This document shows positions 1 through 9,700 of a stretch of DNA of 26,862 nucleotides, piece after piece. Numbering within the stretch: position 1 is the stretch's first letter; each line of letters starts with the position of its first letter. A program made the translations under genes and the position numbers. The notes beneath the pieces were generated by a model. That model did no database searches. It was not told the DNA's origin and saw only the letters and a program-made list of their open reading frames with translations. Location of the stretch: assembly GCA_903887095.1 (NCBI GenBank), contig CAISOQ010000183.1, positions 1 to 26,862 of the forward strand, read 5' to 3'. Source of the stretch: an uncultured Flavobacteriia bacterium (GTDB lineage: Bacteria; Bacteroidota; Bacteroidia; Flavobacteriales_D; Crocinitomicaceae).

Positions 1-1416
1 GCGCAATTCCACGCCTTCATCTGCGTAAGCGACTCCTAAATAATCAATTCCTTGTTGTTCTAAATATTTTGCAATTTTTTCTAAACCTGAGCCATAGGAC
101 TGGGCCTTTACCATTGCCAAAATCTTAGTAGATGGCTCCAACGCATTTTTAAAAACGGATAAATTGTTTCTTATTGCCGTTAGATCAATTTCTACAAAGG
201 TTTTGTGTTTCTTTAATCTGAATTGACTTGCCAGTTGTTGCATGTCGGCTTTGCGTGTTCCTTTTATCAATACAACTGCATTTTCGAGGTCCAGTTGAAT
301 TTTCTCTTGTGCACTTACAACATGAATTTGATCGGGCTCAACGTTTTTGATAATGGAAATGACTTCCTCTTTTCTGTGCTCATTTTCCTTGTCAAGACCT
401 ACGATGACAACTCTTTTTTTACCGTTTGCCACCTTCAGTTGATACTCAAGTGAATAACGAAGCGCATCTAGGTCAAGGTTGTAGGTGTCGTTGATTATTG
501 TGCAGTTGTTTTTTCCTTCAAACGTTTCCAAACGAAGTGCTAGTCGCGGTAACGAAGCTATTTTCTCAATTAAATTGGAATCTGAAGGCACGAATTCTTT
601 TGAAGCAGAAATTGCGAGTAATGCGTTGTTTTGACTAACCCTGTCTTGAAATGGCATTGATTCCAATTCATTTTTGTACAATTCAGGTTTCACATAACTG
701 CCATGAATTCGCTCTAGATCAGAGGATATGAGATGAATATTATTGAGCAACCACGTTTTTTCGACTCCTTTAAAGAGTGCAAGTTTTTCTTGTAAATGCT
801 GGTCAGTGGATTTGAAATTCTCAGCATGACTTGTTCCTAATGTTGTGAAGATACCATGCGTCGGTTGAATCATATTCCACAATCGAATCATTTCCCCAGG
901 TTTTGAAATTCCTGCTTCGATGATTGCTAATTCATGTGTATCATTCATTTCAAGCAAAGAAAGTGCTACTCCAAGCTGGGAATTGTAGCTTTTTGGGCTA
1001 CGAATTACTTTCAAAGTAGGACTCAACAAATGGTAGAGCCATTCTTTCACAGTTGTCTTACCAGCCGTTCCTGTAATTGCAATAACCGGATAGTTGAATT
1101 TTTTTCTGTGAGCAGCGGCCAAATCTTGAAGTGCATTCAGGACATCATCAACCTGAAAAAATTGAGCGTCTTGGAAATTATGTGCTTCAACTGATTGGGA
1201 AACAATAAATGTTCGAACACCTTTGCGGTAGGCATCAGAAATAAAATCATGACCGTCTTGAAATTCTCCTGACAATGCAAAGAACACGGCATTTGTTCCA
1301 TCGGCAATCTTTCTCGAGTCAAATGCAATGGAAGAAAACCGACCATATAGTCGATTGTTTATGGGATTTGCGCTGACAATGGAAATCAGTTCGTCGTATG
1401 AAATATCAAGTTTCAA
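1..1416 (-). CDS. murF: Bifunctional MurF / alanine racemase (3' end cut by window edge)
   Basis: Fusion of UDP-N-acetylmuramoyl-tripeptide:D-alanyl-D-alanine ligase (MurF) with PLP-dependent alanine racemase, so one cytoplasmic protein makes D-Ala and adds D-Ala-D-Ala to the peptidoglycan precursor. I read 472 codons. The MurF part has the ATP loop GTAGKTT at residues 116-122 and a later NDTYNLD motif. The racemase part starts near residue 415 (VEIDLTAIRNNL) and has the PLP lysine K437 in MVKAQSYGSG, then GVAYADEGVELR at the edge. This fusion is common in Bacteroidota, with a usual length near 800 residues, so roughly 40% is missing. The frame has a stop at 1429-1431, and the only usable start after it is TTG at 1416-1414. 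That TTG overlaps the tdk stop as TTGA, so translation is probably coupled to tdk. No frameshift was seen in the parts translated. Confidence 0.93.
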   Translation of the reverse strand, partial: MKLDISYDELISIVSANPINNRLYGRFSSIAFDSRKIADGTNAVFFALSGEFQDGHDFISDAYRKGVRTFIVSQSVEAHNFQDAQFFQVDDVLNALQDLAAAHRKKFNYPVIAITGTAGKTTVKEWLYHLLSPTLKVIRSPKSYNSQLGVALSLLEMNDTHELAIIEAGISKPGEMIRLWNMIQPTHGIFTTLGTSHAENFKSTDQHLQEKLALFKGVEKTWLLNNIHLISSDLERIHGSYVKPELYKNELESMPFQDRVSQNNALLAISASKEFVPSDSNLIEKIASLPRLALRLETFEGKNNCTIINDTYNLDLDALRYSLEYQLKVANGKKRVVIVGLDKENEHRKEEVISIIKNVEPDQIHVVSAQEKIQLDLENAVVLIKGTRKADMQQLASQFRLKKHKTFVEIDLTAIRNNLSVFKNALEPSTKILAMVKAQSYGSGLEKIAKYLEQQGIDYLGVAYADEGVELR

Positions 1417-1988
1417 TGTGCTAATTTGTTATAACACGTGCGGCAAAGAGGTTTGTATTTTTCAATAGCACCGACCAATACTTGGTCAGTTTCACTTGCC
1501 GTTCGTTGCGAAAACTGAGCTAAATTACCACAAGAAACGCAAATAGCATGCACCTTTGTTACATATTCTGCTATCGCCATTAATTGTGGCATCGGACCAA
1601 AAGGAATTCCTTTGTAATCCATATCTAATCCTGCCAATATTACGCGCACTCCTTTCATAGCAAGTTGATTAGCAACATCGACAATGTGTTCATCGAAAAA
1701 CTGCGCTTCGTCAATGGCCACAATCTTTTCATTCGACCATAAATCCAATATTGCTTGAGCATTTGCTACCACTTCAGCTTTAAGGCTGCTTCCCTGATGA
1801 CTGACAACATTATCGACATGATAGCGATTGTCTATCATTGGCTTGACAAGGAGTAATGGTTGGTTCGCAAATTCGGCACGTTTTAATCGACGAATCAACT
1901 CTTCCGTTTTTCCGGAAAACATTGATCCACAAACTACTTCAATCCATCCATTTTGTCTTCCTTCACCAGGAAATTGTTCTAAAAACAT
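1413..1988 (-). CDS. tdk: Thymidine kinase (type II)
   Basis: Phosphorylates thymidine to dTMP with ATP in the cytoplasmic salvage pathway. The 191 residues match the usual length of type II enzymes. Visible motifs are the P-loop GSMFSGKT at residues 21-28, the Walker B-like DEAQFF at 93-98, and a structural zinc site made of two CxxC pairs, C150/C153 and C182/C185. The lasso region lies between the zinc pairs, as in the family. The ATG at 1988 gives a short N-terminal extension before the IEVVCGSMFSGKT core. It is the first gene of a two-gene unit with murF-alr, and its TGA stop overlaps that gene's TTG start. A 178-nt spacer separates it from the divergent gene at 2167. I found no convincing promoter in that spacer on either strand. 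Confidence 0.95.
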   Translation of the reverse strand: MFLEQFPGEGRQNGWIEVVCGSMFSGKTEELIRRLKRAEFANQPLLLVKPMIDNRYHVDNVVSHQGSSLKAEVVANAQAILDLWSNEKIVAIDEAQFFDEHIVDVANQLAMKGVRVILAGLDMDYKGIPFGPMPQLMAIAEYVTKVHAICVSCGNLAQFSQRTASETDQVLVGAIEKYKPLCRTCYNKLAH

Positions 1989-2166
1989 GTGCTTTTTGAT
2001 TTAAAGGTTATCAACATGCTTCGGAAGAGAAAATTCTTTATTTCTACAACCGGTGGTACAGTTTTGCTTGGTAACTTTACATACCGAAAGTCGTTATTTT
2101 GAAGTTTTTCTCAAACACAAGGTTAGCAACTTCGGTAGAATGTTGAAAAATTGATTTAAAACAACC

Positions 2167-2982
2167 ATGGCGATGCAACAAAAATTGGAAAATACACTGA
2201 AGGAAATTGAGGTAGCTGTCTCAAAATTATCAAATGGCAACCTTACAATTGAAGACATGGATGCATTGGTTGATCATGCACATTCACTCTATGAAACATC
2301 TTTGATTTTGCGATACAAAGCATATGAGACCAAAGTATACGGCTCAATTGAAAGTCAAGAGTCAATAGTACAGGTTCAGAATGAGGAAGTTGCACCTGTT
2401 GTTGAAGAGATTTTAATAACGATTGAAGAACCTGCTGCAGAACTTCCGCAAATTGAATTCAGTTTGTTTGACGATGTGCAAGCAACTGAAGCACCAGAAA
2501 TTGAGCTAACGATTGAACAAGAAGTATCTGTAACAGTGGAAACGCATATAGAAGAAACATGGGTTTTAGAAGAAACAGTGGTTGAGTCAGTCGTTGAACT
2601 GGTAGAAGATAAAAATGAAATTGAACCTTTTCTTGACGAACCTTTTTCGTTGGAAAAATCAGATCCTCAGCCAGTAGCTGAAAATGATGCGTTCATGGAA
2701 AAATTCAATGCGATTGATCCATCGATTGCCAATCAGATCGCTATGTCGCGACTCGATACGTTGATTGGTTCTTTTGGACTAAATGAACGTTTGCAATTCA
2801 TCAATGAACTTTTTGAGGGTTCTAGCGAAGCATTTTCTGAAGCAATTAAAACAATCGATTCTTTATCTGGTCAGCATGAGGCATTATCCAGGGCTTCTTC
2901 ATTGGCAGCTCAATACAATTGGGACAAAGACAGCGAAACAGTCGAAGATTTCGTATTGAAGATCAAACGTCGTTATGCCTAA
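2167..2982 (+). CDS. Conserved Bacteroidota protein, helical ends and acidic linker
   Basis: No known function. The 271-residue protein has three parts. Residues 1-60 look like an all-helical hairpin with a KLSNGNLTIEDMDALV turn and an ILRYKAYE end, resembling in pattern the small subunit of exonuclease VII (compare XseB at 21692). Residues about 65-185 are a low-complexity linker rich in Glu, Val and Pro, likely disordered. Residues about 185-271 are helical, with LNERLQFINELFEG and a NWDKDSETV...KRRY end. From memory, this two-ended design recurs in Bacteroidota hypothetical proteins, but I cannot name a family. No signal peptide or membrane segment is seen, so it is probably cytoplasmic. 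Its last 8 nt overlap the start of the M28 peptidase gene, so the two are very likely co-transcribed. Confidence 0.85.
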   Translation: MAMQQKLENTLKEIEVAVSKLSNGNLTIEDMDALVDHAHSLYETSLILRYKAYETKVYGSIESQESIVQVQNEEVAPVVEEILITIEEPAAELPQIEFSLFDDVQATEAPEIELTIEQEVSVTVETHIEETWVLEETVVESVVELVEDKNEIEPFLDEPFSLEKSDPQPVAENDAFMEKFNAIDPSIANQIAMSRLDTLIGSFGLNERLQFINELFEGSSEAFSEAIKTIDSLSGQHEALSRASSLAAQYNWDKDSETVEDFVLKIKRRYA

Positions 2983-4243
2983 ATGGCTCTTCCTTGTTGG
3001 AATCTTTCTCTGCAATTTTCTCTTTGCTCAATCCAATGATGTAAGGCGCATTGCTGAAGAACTTTGCTCACCAAAATACAATGGCAGGGGATACGTAAAT
3101 AAGGGCGATTCGTTGGCTTCCGTTTATATTCAGCATGAGTTTGATAAGATGGGGCTGAAGAAAAAAAAACGAACGTATTTTCAATCATTTTTTCACGATG
3201 TCAATACTTTTCCTGGCGCAATGCAACTCGTTTCGGGAACAGACACACTTGTTCCCGGCATTGATTATTTGGTAGACCCATCTTGTCCAAGTTTCAATGG
3301 TACACTGAAGCCCGCAAGAATAAGCTATAAAATGGCAATGAATCAGGAGCAGCTGCAAAATGAGTTGGTGGTGCTTTTGAAGGGAAAAGTGTACAATGCA
3401 ATTGTATTAGATTACAGGAATTGCCCCAATGATACCTTGAAACAATTAGCTGGTTTAACACAAACACTTGCAGGCGTTTTGCCTGTTTTTGAATGGACGG
3501 ATAAAAAATTGACGTGGTCAGTGTCCTCAGAGCAGCTGAAGTATCCACTCATACAGGTGCATGACGCTAGTAAATTTTCTGAAAACCAGCAATTGAGCGT
3601 TCACATTGAAGCAAAACTTCTTCGCAATTATGAATCAAGAAATGTGTTTGGGTATCTGCCTGCAACTAAAAAGTCCAAGAAAACAGTGATTGTATCTGCG
3701 CACTACGATCATTTGGGACGAATGGGTGCAGCTATTTACTTTCCCGGTGGAAATGACAACGCAAGTGGCACTGCAACGCTGATAGAGATGGCAAAGCAAC
3801 TCAAAGGATTGGATCGAAAGGTTAATTACTTATTCATTGCTTTTGCGGGAGAAGAAGCTGGTTTGGTCGGTTCAAAATATTACGTGGAGCATCCAATTAT
3901 TCCTCTGTCGAAAACGAGATTTGTTCTGAATTTAGACATTATGGGTAGCGGTGAAGAGGGCATTACGGTCGTCAATGCAACGCTGTTTCCCAAAGAGATG
4001 GAAACGTTGCAAAAAATAAATGTCCGTGAACAGTTATTGACGCAAATAAAACCAAGAGGACCCGCAGCAAACTCAGACCATTATTGGTTTACACAAGCCG
4101 GTGTTCCCGCATTTTTTGTGTATACGATGGGGCCGAACAAGAATTACCACGACATCTTTGATACGTATTCAAATTTGAGTTTCCAGGAAACAAATGATTT
4201 ACTGAAATTGCTATTGGAGTTTGTTCGAACTATCGAGGAATGA
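2975..4243 (+). CDS. Secreted M28-family zinc aminopeptidase
   Basis: Predicted two-zinc exopeptidase of peptidase family M28, exported to the periplasm or cell surface. A signal peptide is clear (residues 1-19, hydrophobic LFLVGIFLCNFLFAQ). The catalytic module fills the C-terminal half. Zinc and catalytic residues visible are H243 and D245 (SAHYDHLG), D261 (GNDNASG), E293/E294 (FAGEEAG), D321 (NLDIMG) and H392 (NYHD), the full M28 set. Residues 20-235 hold a less conserved N-terminal part that may include a PA-like insertion. There is no T9SS sorting tail, so it is probably periplasmic or outer-membrane associated. Its start lies inside the preceding gene (8-nt overlap). Its last 14 nt overlap the 3' end of the convergent SpoIIE gene, leaving no room for a terminator. 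The substrate is unknown. Confidence 0.92.
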   Translation: MPKWLFLVGIFLCNFLFAQSNDVRRIAEELCSPKYNGRGYVNKGDSLASVYIQHEFDKMGLKKKKRTYFQSFFHDVNTFPGAMQLVSGTDTLVPGIDYLVDPSCPSFNGTLKPARISYKMAMNQEQLQNELVVLLKGKVYNAIVLDYRNCPNDTLKQLAGLTQTLAGVLPVFEWTDKKLTWSVSSEQLKYPLIQVHDASKFSENQQLSVHIEAKLLRNYESRNVFGYLPATKKSKKTVIVSAHYDHLGRMGAAIYFPGGNDNASGTATLIEMAKQLKGLDRKVNYLFIAFAGEEAGLVGSKYYVEHPIIPLSKTRFVLNLDIMGSGEEGITVVNATLFPKEMETLQKINVREQLLTQIKPRGPAANSDHYWFTQAGVPAFFVYTMGPNKNYHDIFDTYSNLSFQETNDLLKLLLEFVRTIEE

Positions 4244-5999
4244 TTGGAATGTGAACCCCAATTAAGCAAATATCATCGATCTGTTCATAATCACCCATCC
4301 AATCAATCAAGGTTTGTTCGAAAATTTCTTTTTGATCATCGATTTGTAAATGATGATTTTCCGTGATTAAATCTCTCAATCTACGGTACATGAATTTCTT
4401 GTTTTTTTCACCGCCGAATTGATCGGCATAGCCATCTGTGAAAGAGTAAATCGTTTCTCCTTTGGTTAGATTCCTATGAAAGAGTTCAAATTTCTGCTCA
4501 GCATCACCATAGATACCTACAGGAAAATGATTGCCTCGGCATTCTTCCAAATTTCCATCTGGACCGCAGACATAGAAAAAGGCATTTGCTGAAGCATATT
4601 CCATTTTCATCTTATCAAGATCTAGTGAAATGACGGCCATATCCATACCGTCTTTTTGTTCTCCGTAATTGCCTTTTTGCTTTAATGCCGCAATTACTTT
4701 TTCGCGCATCATTTCTAGAATTTCAGCAGGATTTGAAACCCGATTTGATAAAATGATTTCGTTTAAAAGAGAAACACCAAGCATACTCATGAACCCACCC
4801 GGAACACCATGTCCTGTGCAATCTGCAATGATGTAAATCAGTTTATCATCCAATTGCGTTACCCAGTAAAAGTCGCCACTGACAATGTCTTTTGGGCGAA
4901 AGAAAATAAAAGAATCTGGCAAGTAATTTTTGAAGTCTTCAATATCGGGAAGTACGGCCTTTTGGATGCGACCGGCATAATGTATACTGTCCGTAATTTC
5001 TTTGTTTTTCTGCTGAATGGTATCGTTTTGATTTGCAATAATGTTTCGTTTGTTGACTAACTCAAAATTCGTAGAGATCAGTTCTGTATTGGTAATCTCC
5101 AACTCAATTTTTGATTTGTTTTTTAATCGGTATTGCCAAAAACTAAAGACGAGCAAAGCAATCAATAATAGTAAGATAATTGTTCCATATCGGATGACAT
5201 TTTCCCGCTGTTTTGTTCGTTCTTGAGCCCTGATCTGTTTTAATTTTTCAATGGTACGCTCCTTGTTGAATTTAAATTCTAGCTCTCTGCGCAAAACATC
5301 ACGTGACCTATCGAGGTCTAAAATACTGTCTTTTAGTTCTGAAAAAGCTTTGAAATGCCGCAGGGCACTCACTTCATCACCAATTTTGAATTCTCCTTCA
5401 TACCTGAGAAGCAATGATTCCTTTACGAGGTGTGGCAAGGACAGTGATTTTGCCTTTTCTTCAGCAATTCTAGCAAGATCTGCAGCTTCCCTTGATTTTC
5501 CAAGGTCTAATAGAATTCTAGATTTCACCAGTAATACATTCGTTATTCCGGTTTCATCACCGATGTTCGTTCGAATGATATTGCTACTGTCTAAATTTTT
5601 TAAGGCAAGTTGAGAATAGCCCATATCGTGAAGGGTTCTTGCGATGTTTTCAAAAACAAGGGCTTCACGGTTGCCAATACCTAGTTCTTTACTTATAACT
5701 AAAGCTTTGCGGTGAAAATACATTGCCTTTTTGGGTTCTCCTCTGCGCTGGTACAGTTGACCGATGTTTGTATACCTTCCTGAAACACATTGTTGATCTC
5801 CCAGCTTTTTGCAAATGACAAGACTTTGAAATTCTGAAGCCATGGCTTTTTTATCTTCCCCTAGTTCATAGTATACTTTATACAATGTGAGGTAAGAATT
5901 GGCTAATCCACGTATGTCGCCAAATTTCTCTCTAATAACAATGCTTTTTTGAATGTTTTCAATTCCTTTTAAATAATTATCCTGGTAGGAATATGCCAA
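4230..5999 (-). CDS. SpoIIE-type phosphatase with TPR repeats, C-terminal part of split gene
   Basis: C-terminal portion of a membrane-anchored PP2C-like Ser/Thr phosphatase, probably a signalling protein acting on phospho-proteins such as anti-sigma-factor antagonists (family inference). Residues about 1-240 are TPR repeats (for example YTNIGQLYQRRGEPKKAM). A coiled-coil stretch follows, then a transmembrane helix near 268-288 (IILLLLIALLVFSFW), a second coiled coil, and the SpoIIE domain from about 350. Metal-site motifs are GDFYW, ADCTGHGVPGG, FTDGYADQFGG and QIDDICLIG, all intact. The first in-frame start codon is TTG at 5999, but it falls inside a TPR motif. The open frame continues upstream to about 6193 with clear TPR coding, so 5999 is unlikely to be the real start. 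Removing one base from the A run at 6163-6172 joins it to the piece at 6157-6618 and gives one protein of 795 residues. Confidence 0.85.
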   Translation of the reverse strand: MAYSYQDNYLKGIENIQKSIVIREKFGDIRGLANSYLTLYKVYYELGEDKKAMASEFQSLVICKKLGDQQCVSGRYTNIGQLYQRRGEPKKAMYFHRKALVISKELGIGNREALVFENIARTLHDMGYSQLALKNLDSSNIIRTNIGDETGITNVLLVKSRILLDLGKSREAADLARIAEEKAKSLSLPHLVKESLLLRYEGEFKIGDEVSALRHFKAFSELKDSILDLDRSRDVLRRELEFKFNKERTIEKLKQIRAQERTKQRENVIRYGTIILLLLIALLVFSFWQYRLKNKSKIELEITNTELISTNFELVNKRNIIANQNDTIQQKNKEITDSIHYAGRIQKAVLPDIEDFKNYLPDSFIFFRPKDIVSGDFYWVTQLDDKLIYIIADCTGHGVPGGFMSMLGVSLLNEIILSNRVSNPAEILEMMREKVIAALKQKGNYGEQKDGMDMAVISLDLDKMKMEYASANAFFYVCGPDGNLEECRGNHFPVGIYGDAEQKFELFHRNLTKGETIYSFTDGYADQFGGEKNKKFMYRRLRDLITENHHLQIDDQKEIFEQTLIDWMGDYEQIDDICLIGVHIPIIPR

Positions 6000-6156
6000 A
6001 CCAATAAAAGAATAACAGGCAGCGCTTCCAAGTGCATCACCTATCCTTAGTTTTAGTTGAAGGCTTTGCTGAATTAGTAATTGACATTTTGGAAAATCTC
6101 CTTTGTCAGAATAGTAGGTGCCTAGATAGTAGATGGCTGCCGAAAGGCTATTGAGG

Positions 6157-6618
6157 TCACCGTTTTTTTTTTGATTTTTTAATGACCTCTCTTAGAATTT
6201 TTTTTCCTTGGTCATACTTGTTCAAAGCTCCAAGACCCTTGGCTTTGAAGTTTAATAGTTTGAAGTAGTAGCGGGAATGTTCTCTTTCGTTTATTTTTGA
6301 AAGTGCATCGTCACAGATTTGAATGGATTTTTTATAATCACTTTCATTGTAAATAATTGCCGCCTCATAACAAGATATAGCTGCATTTTGCAAAGGATCC
6401 TTCCATTTCCCATGCATTCTTTTTATGTTCGATTTTAATTGTTCGTATTTGCCTTGAATTAAAAATTGATCGAGTTGGATGAGTTCATCTTTGAACTTTG
6501 GGGCAGATTTAAAATAATGATCAAAGAGCCAACTGTAGTCTGCATTTGGATTTTCACCGCCGTAACATACGCTAAGGGTAACGAAAAGAAGTATGATTGT
6601 TCTGGCGAAGAGTCGCAT
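6157..6618 (-). CDS. N-terminal part of the split TPR/SpoIIE phosphatase
   Basis: 153 residues: signal peptide or membrane anchor (FARTIILLFVTLSVCYGG) followed by TPR-like helices (for example FKAKGLGALNKYDQGKKIL). It ends abruptly at KKSKKKR, with a TGA directly after a run of ten A on the coding strand. Read one base out of frame, the helical repeat continues without a break (GDLNSLSAAIYYLGTYYSDKG) into the ORF at 4230-5999. I read the two as one gene with an N-terminal signal, an extracytoplasmic TPR sensor, a transmembrane helix and a cytoplasmic phosphatase. The break could be a sequencing error in the homopolymer, a true inactivating mutation, or a site of transcriptional slippage. A promoter-like pair sits just upstream, at 6647-6674. 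Confidence 0.8.
   Translation of the reverse strand: MRLFARTIILLFVTLSVCYGGENPNADYSWLFDHYFKSAPKFKDELIQLDQFLIQGKYEQLKSNIKRMHGKWKDPLQNAAISCYEAAIIYNESDYKKSIQICDDALSKINEREHSRYYFKLLNFKAKGLGALNKYDQGKKILREVIKKSKKKR
6163..6172 (-). other. A10 homopolymer at frameshift point
   Basis: Ten T on the plus strand (ten A in the mRNA), followed two bases away by a second run of six (6175-6180). Nine A would give one continuous 795-codon phosphatase frame. Ten A place a TGA stop two codons after the run (CGG TGA at 6162-6157). Runs of nine or more A are known sites of RNA polymerase slippage and also of sequencing error. The sequence alone cannot tell these apart. Confidence 0.8.
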
Positions 6619-6646
6619 AGGTTGCCTTAGTAAATTAGTCGTGTTG

Positions 6647-6674
6647 CGAAATTACACAAAAGCTTTTATTTCAA
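6647..6674 (-). promoter_or_regulatory. Candidate Bacteroidota promoter for the TPR/SpoIIE gene
   Basis: On the minus strand, TTG at 6674-6672 and TAATTTCG at 6654-6647 are separated by 17 nt. The Bacteroidota housekeeping consensus is TTG, a spacer of about 17-23 nt, then TAnnTTTG, so the -7 box has one mismatch. Transcription would start about 20 nt before the ATG at 6618. Confidence 0.4.
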
Positions 6675-6739
6675 CTTTTTGACGGTTAAATCTTTTTGGA
6701 TTAACTGGAATTCTAAAAAGTATGAAGTGATATTTACCC

Positions 6740-6747
6740 TAACTTTG
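6740..6747 (+). promoter_or_regulatory. Bacteroidota -7 box TAACTTTG before the 1346-residue secreted protein gene
   Basis: An exact match to TAnnTTTG, 18 nt before the ATG at 6766. No TTG lies at the expected -33 distance. If used, the transcript would start near 6753, giving a very short leader. This excludes the upstream TTG at 6679 as the translation start and supports 6766. Confidence 0.45.
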
Positions 6748-6765
6748 TCTATCTATTGCTTGAAA

Positions 6766-9700
6766 ATGAAACACACTTTCCTTTTATTATTTGTACTATT
6801 TACTGCGAGGGCTTTTGCTCAACCTTATGCTGGAACTGAGAAAGTGATTTCAAAGCAATTGCCGTTAAAAGCTGCTCAGTGCACCCCTCCAACTACAACA
6901 ACGTATCTCGAATTGAACAATGTACGGGCAATGATTCATACGGCAGGGAATCTCTGGCAAGTGCCCAATCAGAACTTTACGCAGTACGAGATTCCTAAAA
7001 ATTCAGGCATTATGGCCTTGTTTACTGCGGCCTTGTGGTTGGGAGGAACGGATGTCAACAATCAATTGAAGCTTGCAGCACTTCGTTACAGGCAGGGACA
7101 AGATTATTGGACAGGGCCGCTCTCAAAAGTCTTTGCAGAAACGACTTATGAAAATTGCAGTAAATACGACAGGCATTTTGTGACAACCCAAGACATGATT
7201 CGTGAATTCAATGCTTGGTATGAGGCTGGAGCGAATGATGCTGCGAATGGTACAAGTACGCAATCTGAATTGTTTCCAGAGTATGAAATTCCAAAGATTA
7301 TTAAAGAATGGCCAGCGCACGGAGATGTTTCTCAGGGGCAGGATTATTACCTGGCTCCCTTCTTTGATGTCAATGAGGATGGGCATTACAATTACTTGGA
7401 TGGAGACTATCCTTGGCACGATATCAAACGAACCAAAGAATGCAAGGTAGATCGGGATGTTTCGCTGTATGGCGACATCAATTTATGGTGGGTAATGAAC
7501 GACAAAGGGAATATTCACACGGAAACAGGAGGAGATCCAATCGGCATGGAAATTAGAGCGCAGGCATTCGCATTTGCGTCAAATGACGAGATCAATAACA
7601 TGACTTTTTACAATTATGAGTTGATCAATCGGGGGACACAAACCCTGTACAATACATATTTTGGGTTTTTCACGGATGGCGCTTTGGGAAATCCTTTTGA
7701 TGATTACGTTGGTTGTGATGTAAATCGTGGGCTTGGATATTATTACAATGGCGATAATTACGATGAAGAACAATCTGGATTCAGGGGTTATGGTTCGTCA
7801 CCGCCCGCGGTGGGAGTTGACTTTTTTGAAGGACCATATCAAGATGATGATGGGATAGACAATGCCTTTGGAATCGGTGTGGATGAAGCATTAAATGGCA
7901 TCGGTTATGGCGATGGTATCGTTGACAATGAGCGTTTTGGAATGCGTCGATTTTTGTATTATTCCAATACTACAAATGGAGCAAATCCAAATCAAACGGA
8001 TCCAATTTCTGCCTCTGACTTCTATAATTATTTGAGGGGTCGATGGAAAGACGGCACGCCTTTTTATTACGGTGGGAATGGCCATATCTCCGATGCTGAT
8101 GCAAATACCAATGTGCCGTGCGACTTTATGTTTCCCGGAGACACAGATCCATTGGGTTGGGGTACAGGTGGAAATCCCCAAGAACCTTGGACGGAAGTAA
8201 CGGCCAATAATCCGCCAAATGATAAACGATTTGTGCAGTCGGCAGGACCATTTATTTTGAAGCCAGGAGCTGTAAACAATATAACTGTTGGCGTTTGTTG
8301 GGCTCGGTCAATTGGCGGTGATCCTTTTGAATCTGTTGGTTTTTTGCAACGCGCAGATGACAAAGCACAGGCCTTGTTTGAAAATTGTTTCAAGGTGTTA
8401 GAAGGTCCACACGCACCTGAATTGACTATTCAAGAACTGGAAAATGAGTTAATTCTCACTATTTCAAATCCTGTAAATTCAAACAATTACAATGAGGAGT
8501 ATGCAGAATTTGATCCATTCATTGTGTCGTCAGACCCCCAATCAGATAAAAATTATCGTTTTCAAGGATATCAGATTTTTCAATTAAAATCAAAACAATA
8601 CTCGTTGTCGGATATTGGCGATCCGGATAAAGCAAGATTGGTTGCGCAATGTGACCGAAAAGATGATGTGGGTCGAATTGTAAATTTTGAATTCGATGAA
8701 GATTTACAAGCCAGTATTCCTATCGAACGAGTGGATGGTGAGAACAAAGGAATACGTCACAGCTTTTGCGTAAAAAAAGACCTTTTTGCACAAGGCACAG
8801 CAGAACTGGTCAATTTTAAAAGATACTATTACATCGCCCTGGCTTACGGTTACAACAATTACAAAGAATACGATCCAGATGATCCGGAAGCACTAGATGG
8901 GCAGAAGAAAAAATACCTACCAAGTCGCAAGGCTGCAATGGGAGAGGTGAAATCAATAGAAGCCATTCCGCACAATCCTACTCCGGAGGCAGATGGAACT
9001 TTGCATTATCTGGAATATGGACAATCACCTGTCATTGCGCGAATGGATGGATATGGTAATGGAAACAGATCATTAGAATTTACGCCTACGACGCTCGGTT
9101 CTATTTTGAACAACGGTAAAATTGAGCAGCCCTATTACCAAAAAAACAACGGACCTCTCAATGTGAAAGTTGTAGATCCCCTGAATGTGGCGGATGGGTA
9201 TTTTGAATGCCGTTTCAAGGATTATGTAGTTTCCGATCTTAATGGCGCAGATACCGCATCTTTTGTTATCTATCGTTATGAAAAAAGTGGAGGTGCCTTG
9301 CTGGATTCTGTGACTTCTGAACAAACGATTACAATGGACAATGAGCAAATCATTCCGCAATGGGGTATTTCTGTCCAGATTCATCAAGAAAAATATTACG
9401 GACCATCAGGAAATGCGGCTTCAAAAACCACAGATATGATCAGTAGTGCTATCACATTTGGCGATAGTGCGAAGCAGTGGTTAACATTTGTTTCTGATAA
9501 CGATGCGTTTTTCCCAACAAATTGGATTCGATCAGGTATTTATGCTCCAGAAACTGATCCGTCAAATGCTGCATACGAATGTCTGCCAAATGGCGCGGGC
9601 TACCTTGATCCGTGCAGCTACAAAGATGAGGTGGGTGTGGACGATGATAAATTTTTTGCAGGAATTCTGGGAGGAGGAATAGCACCTCACCGTTTGGTGG

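Noticed and set aside
2040..2110. Promoter for the gene at 2167 (TAACTTTA and TATTTTGA boxes)
   Set aside because: Each departs from TAnnTTTG and the only TTG is 24 nt from the second box, outside the usual spacing; too weak to list as a feature.
5041..5613. Plus-strand ORFs within the SpoIIE gene
   Set aside because: They overlap a strong protein-coding frame on the other strand and show no family features.
6679..6765. Upstream TTG start at 6679 for the 1346-residue protein
   Set aside because: It would put 29 residues before a perfect signal peptide and lies upstream of the likely transcription start set by the TAACTTTG box at 6740.
7364..7412. Dockerin or EF-hand domain in the 1346-residue protein
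   Set aside because: Asp/Asn spacing is suggestive of calcium binding, but a paired dockerin repeat or helix-loop-helix pattern is not present; kept only as a calcium-site-like segment.
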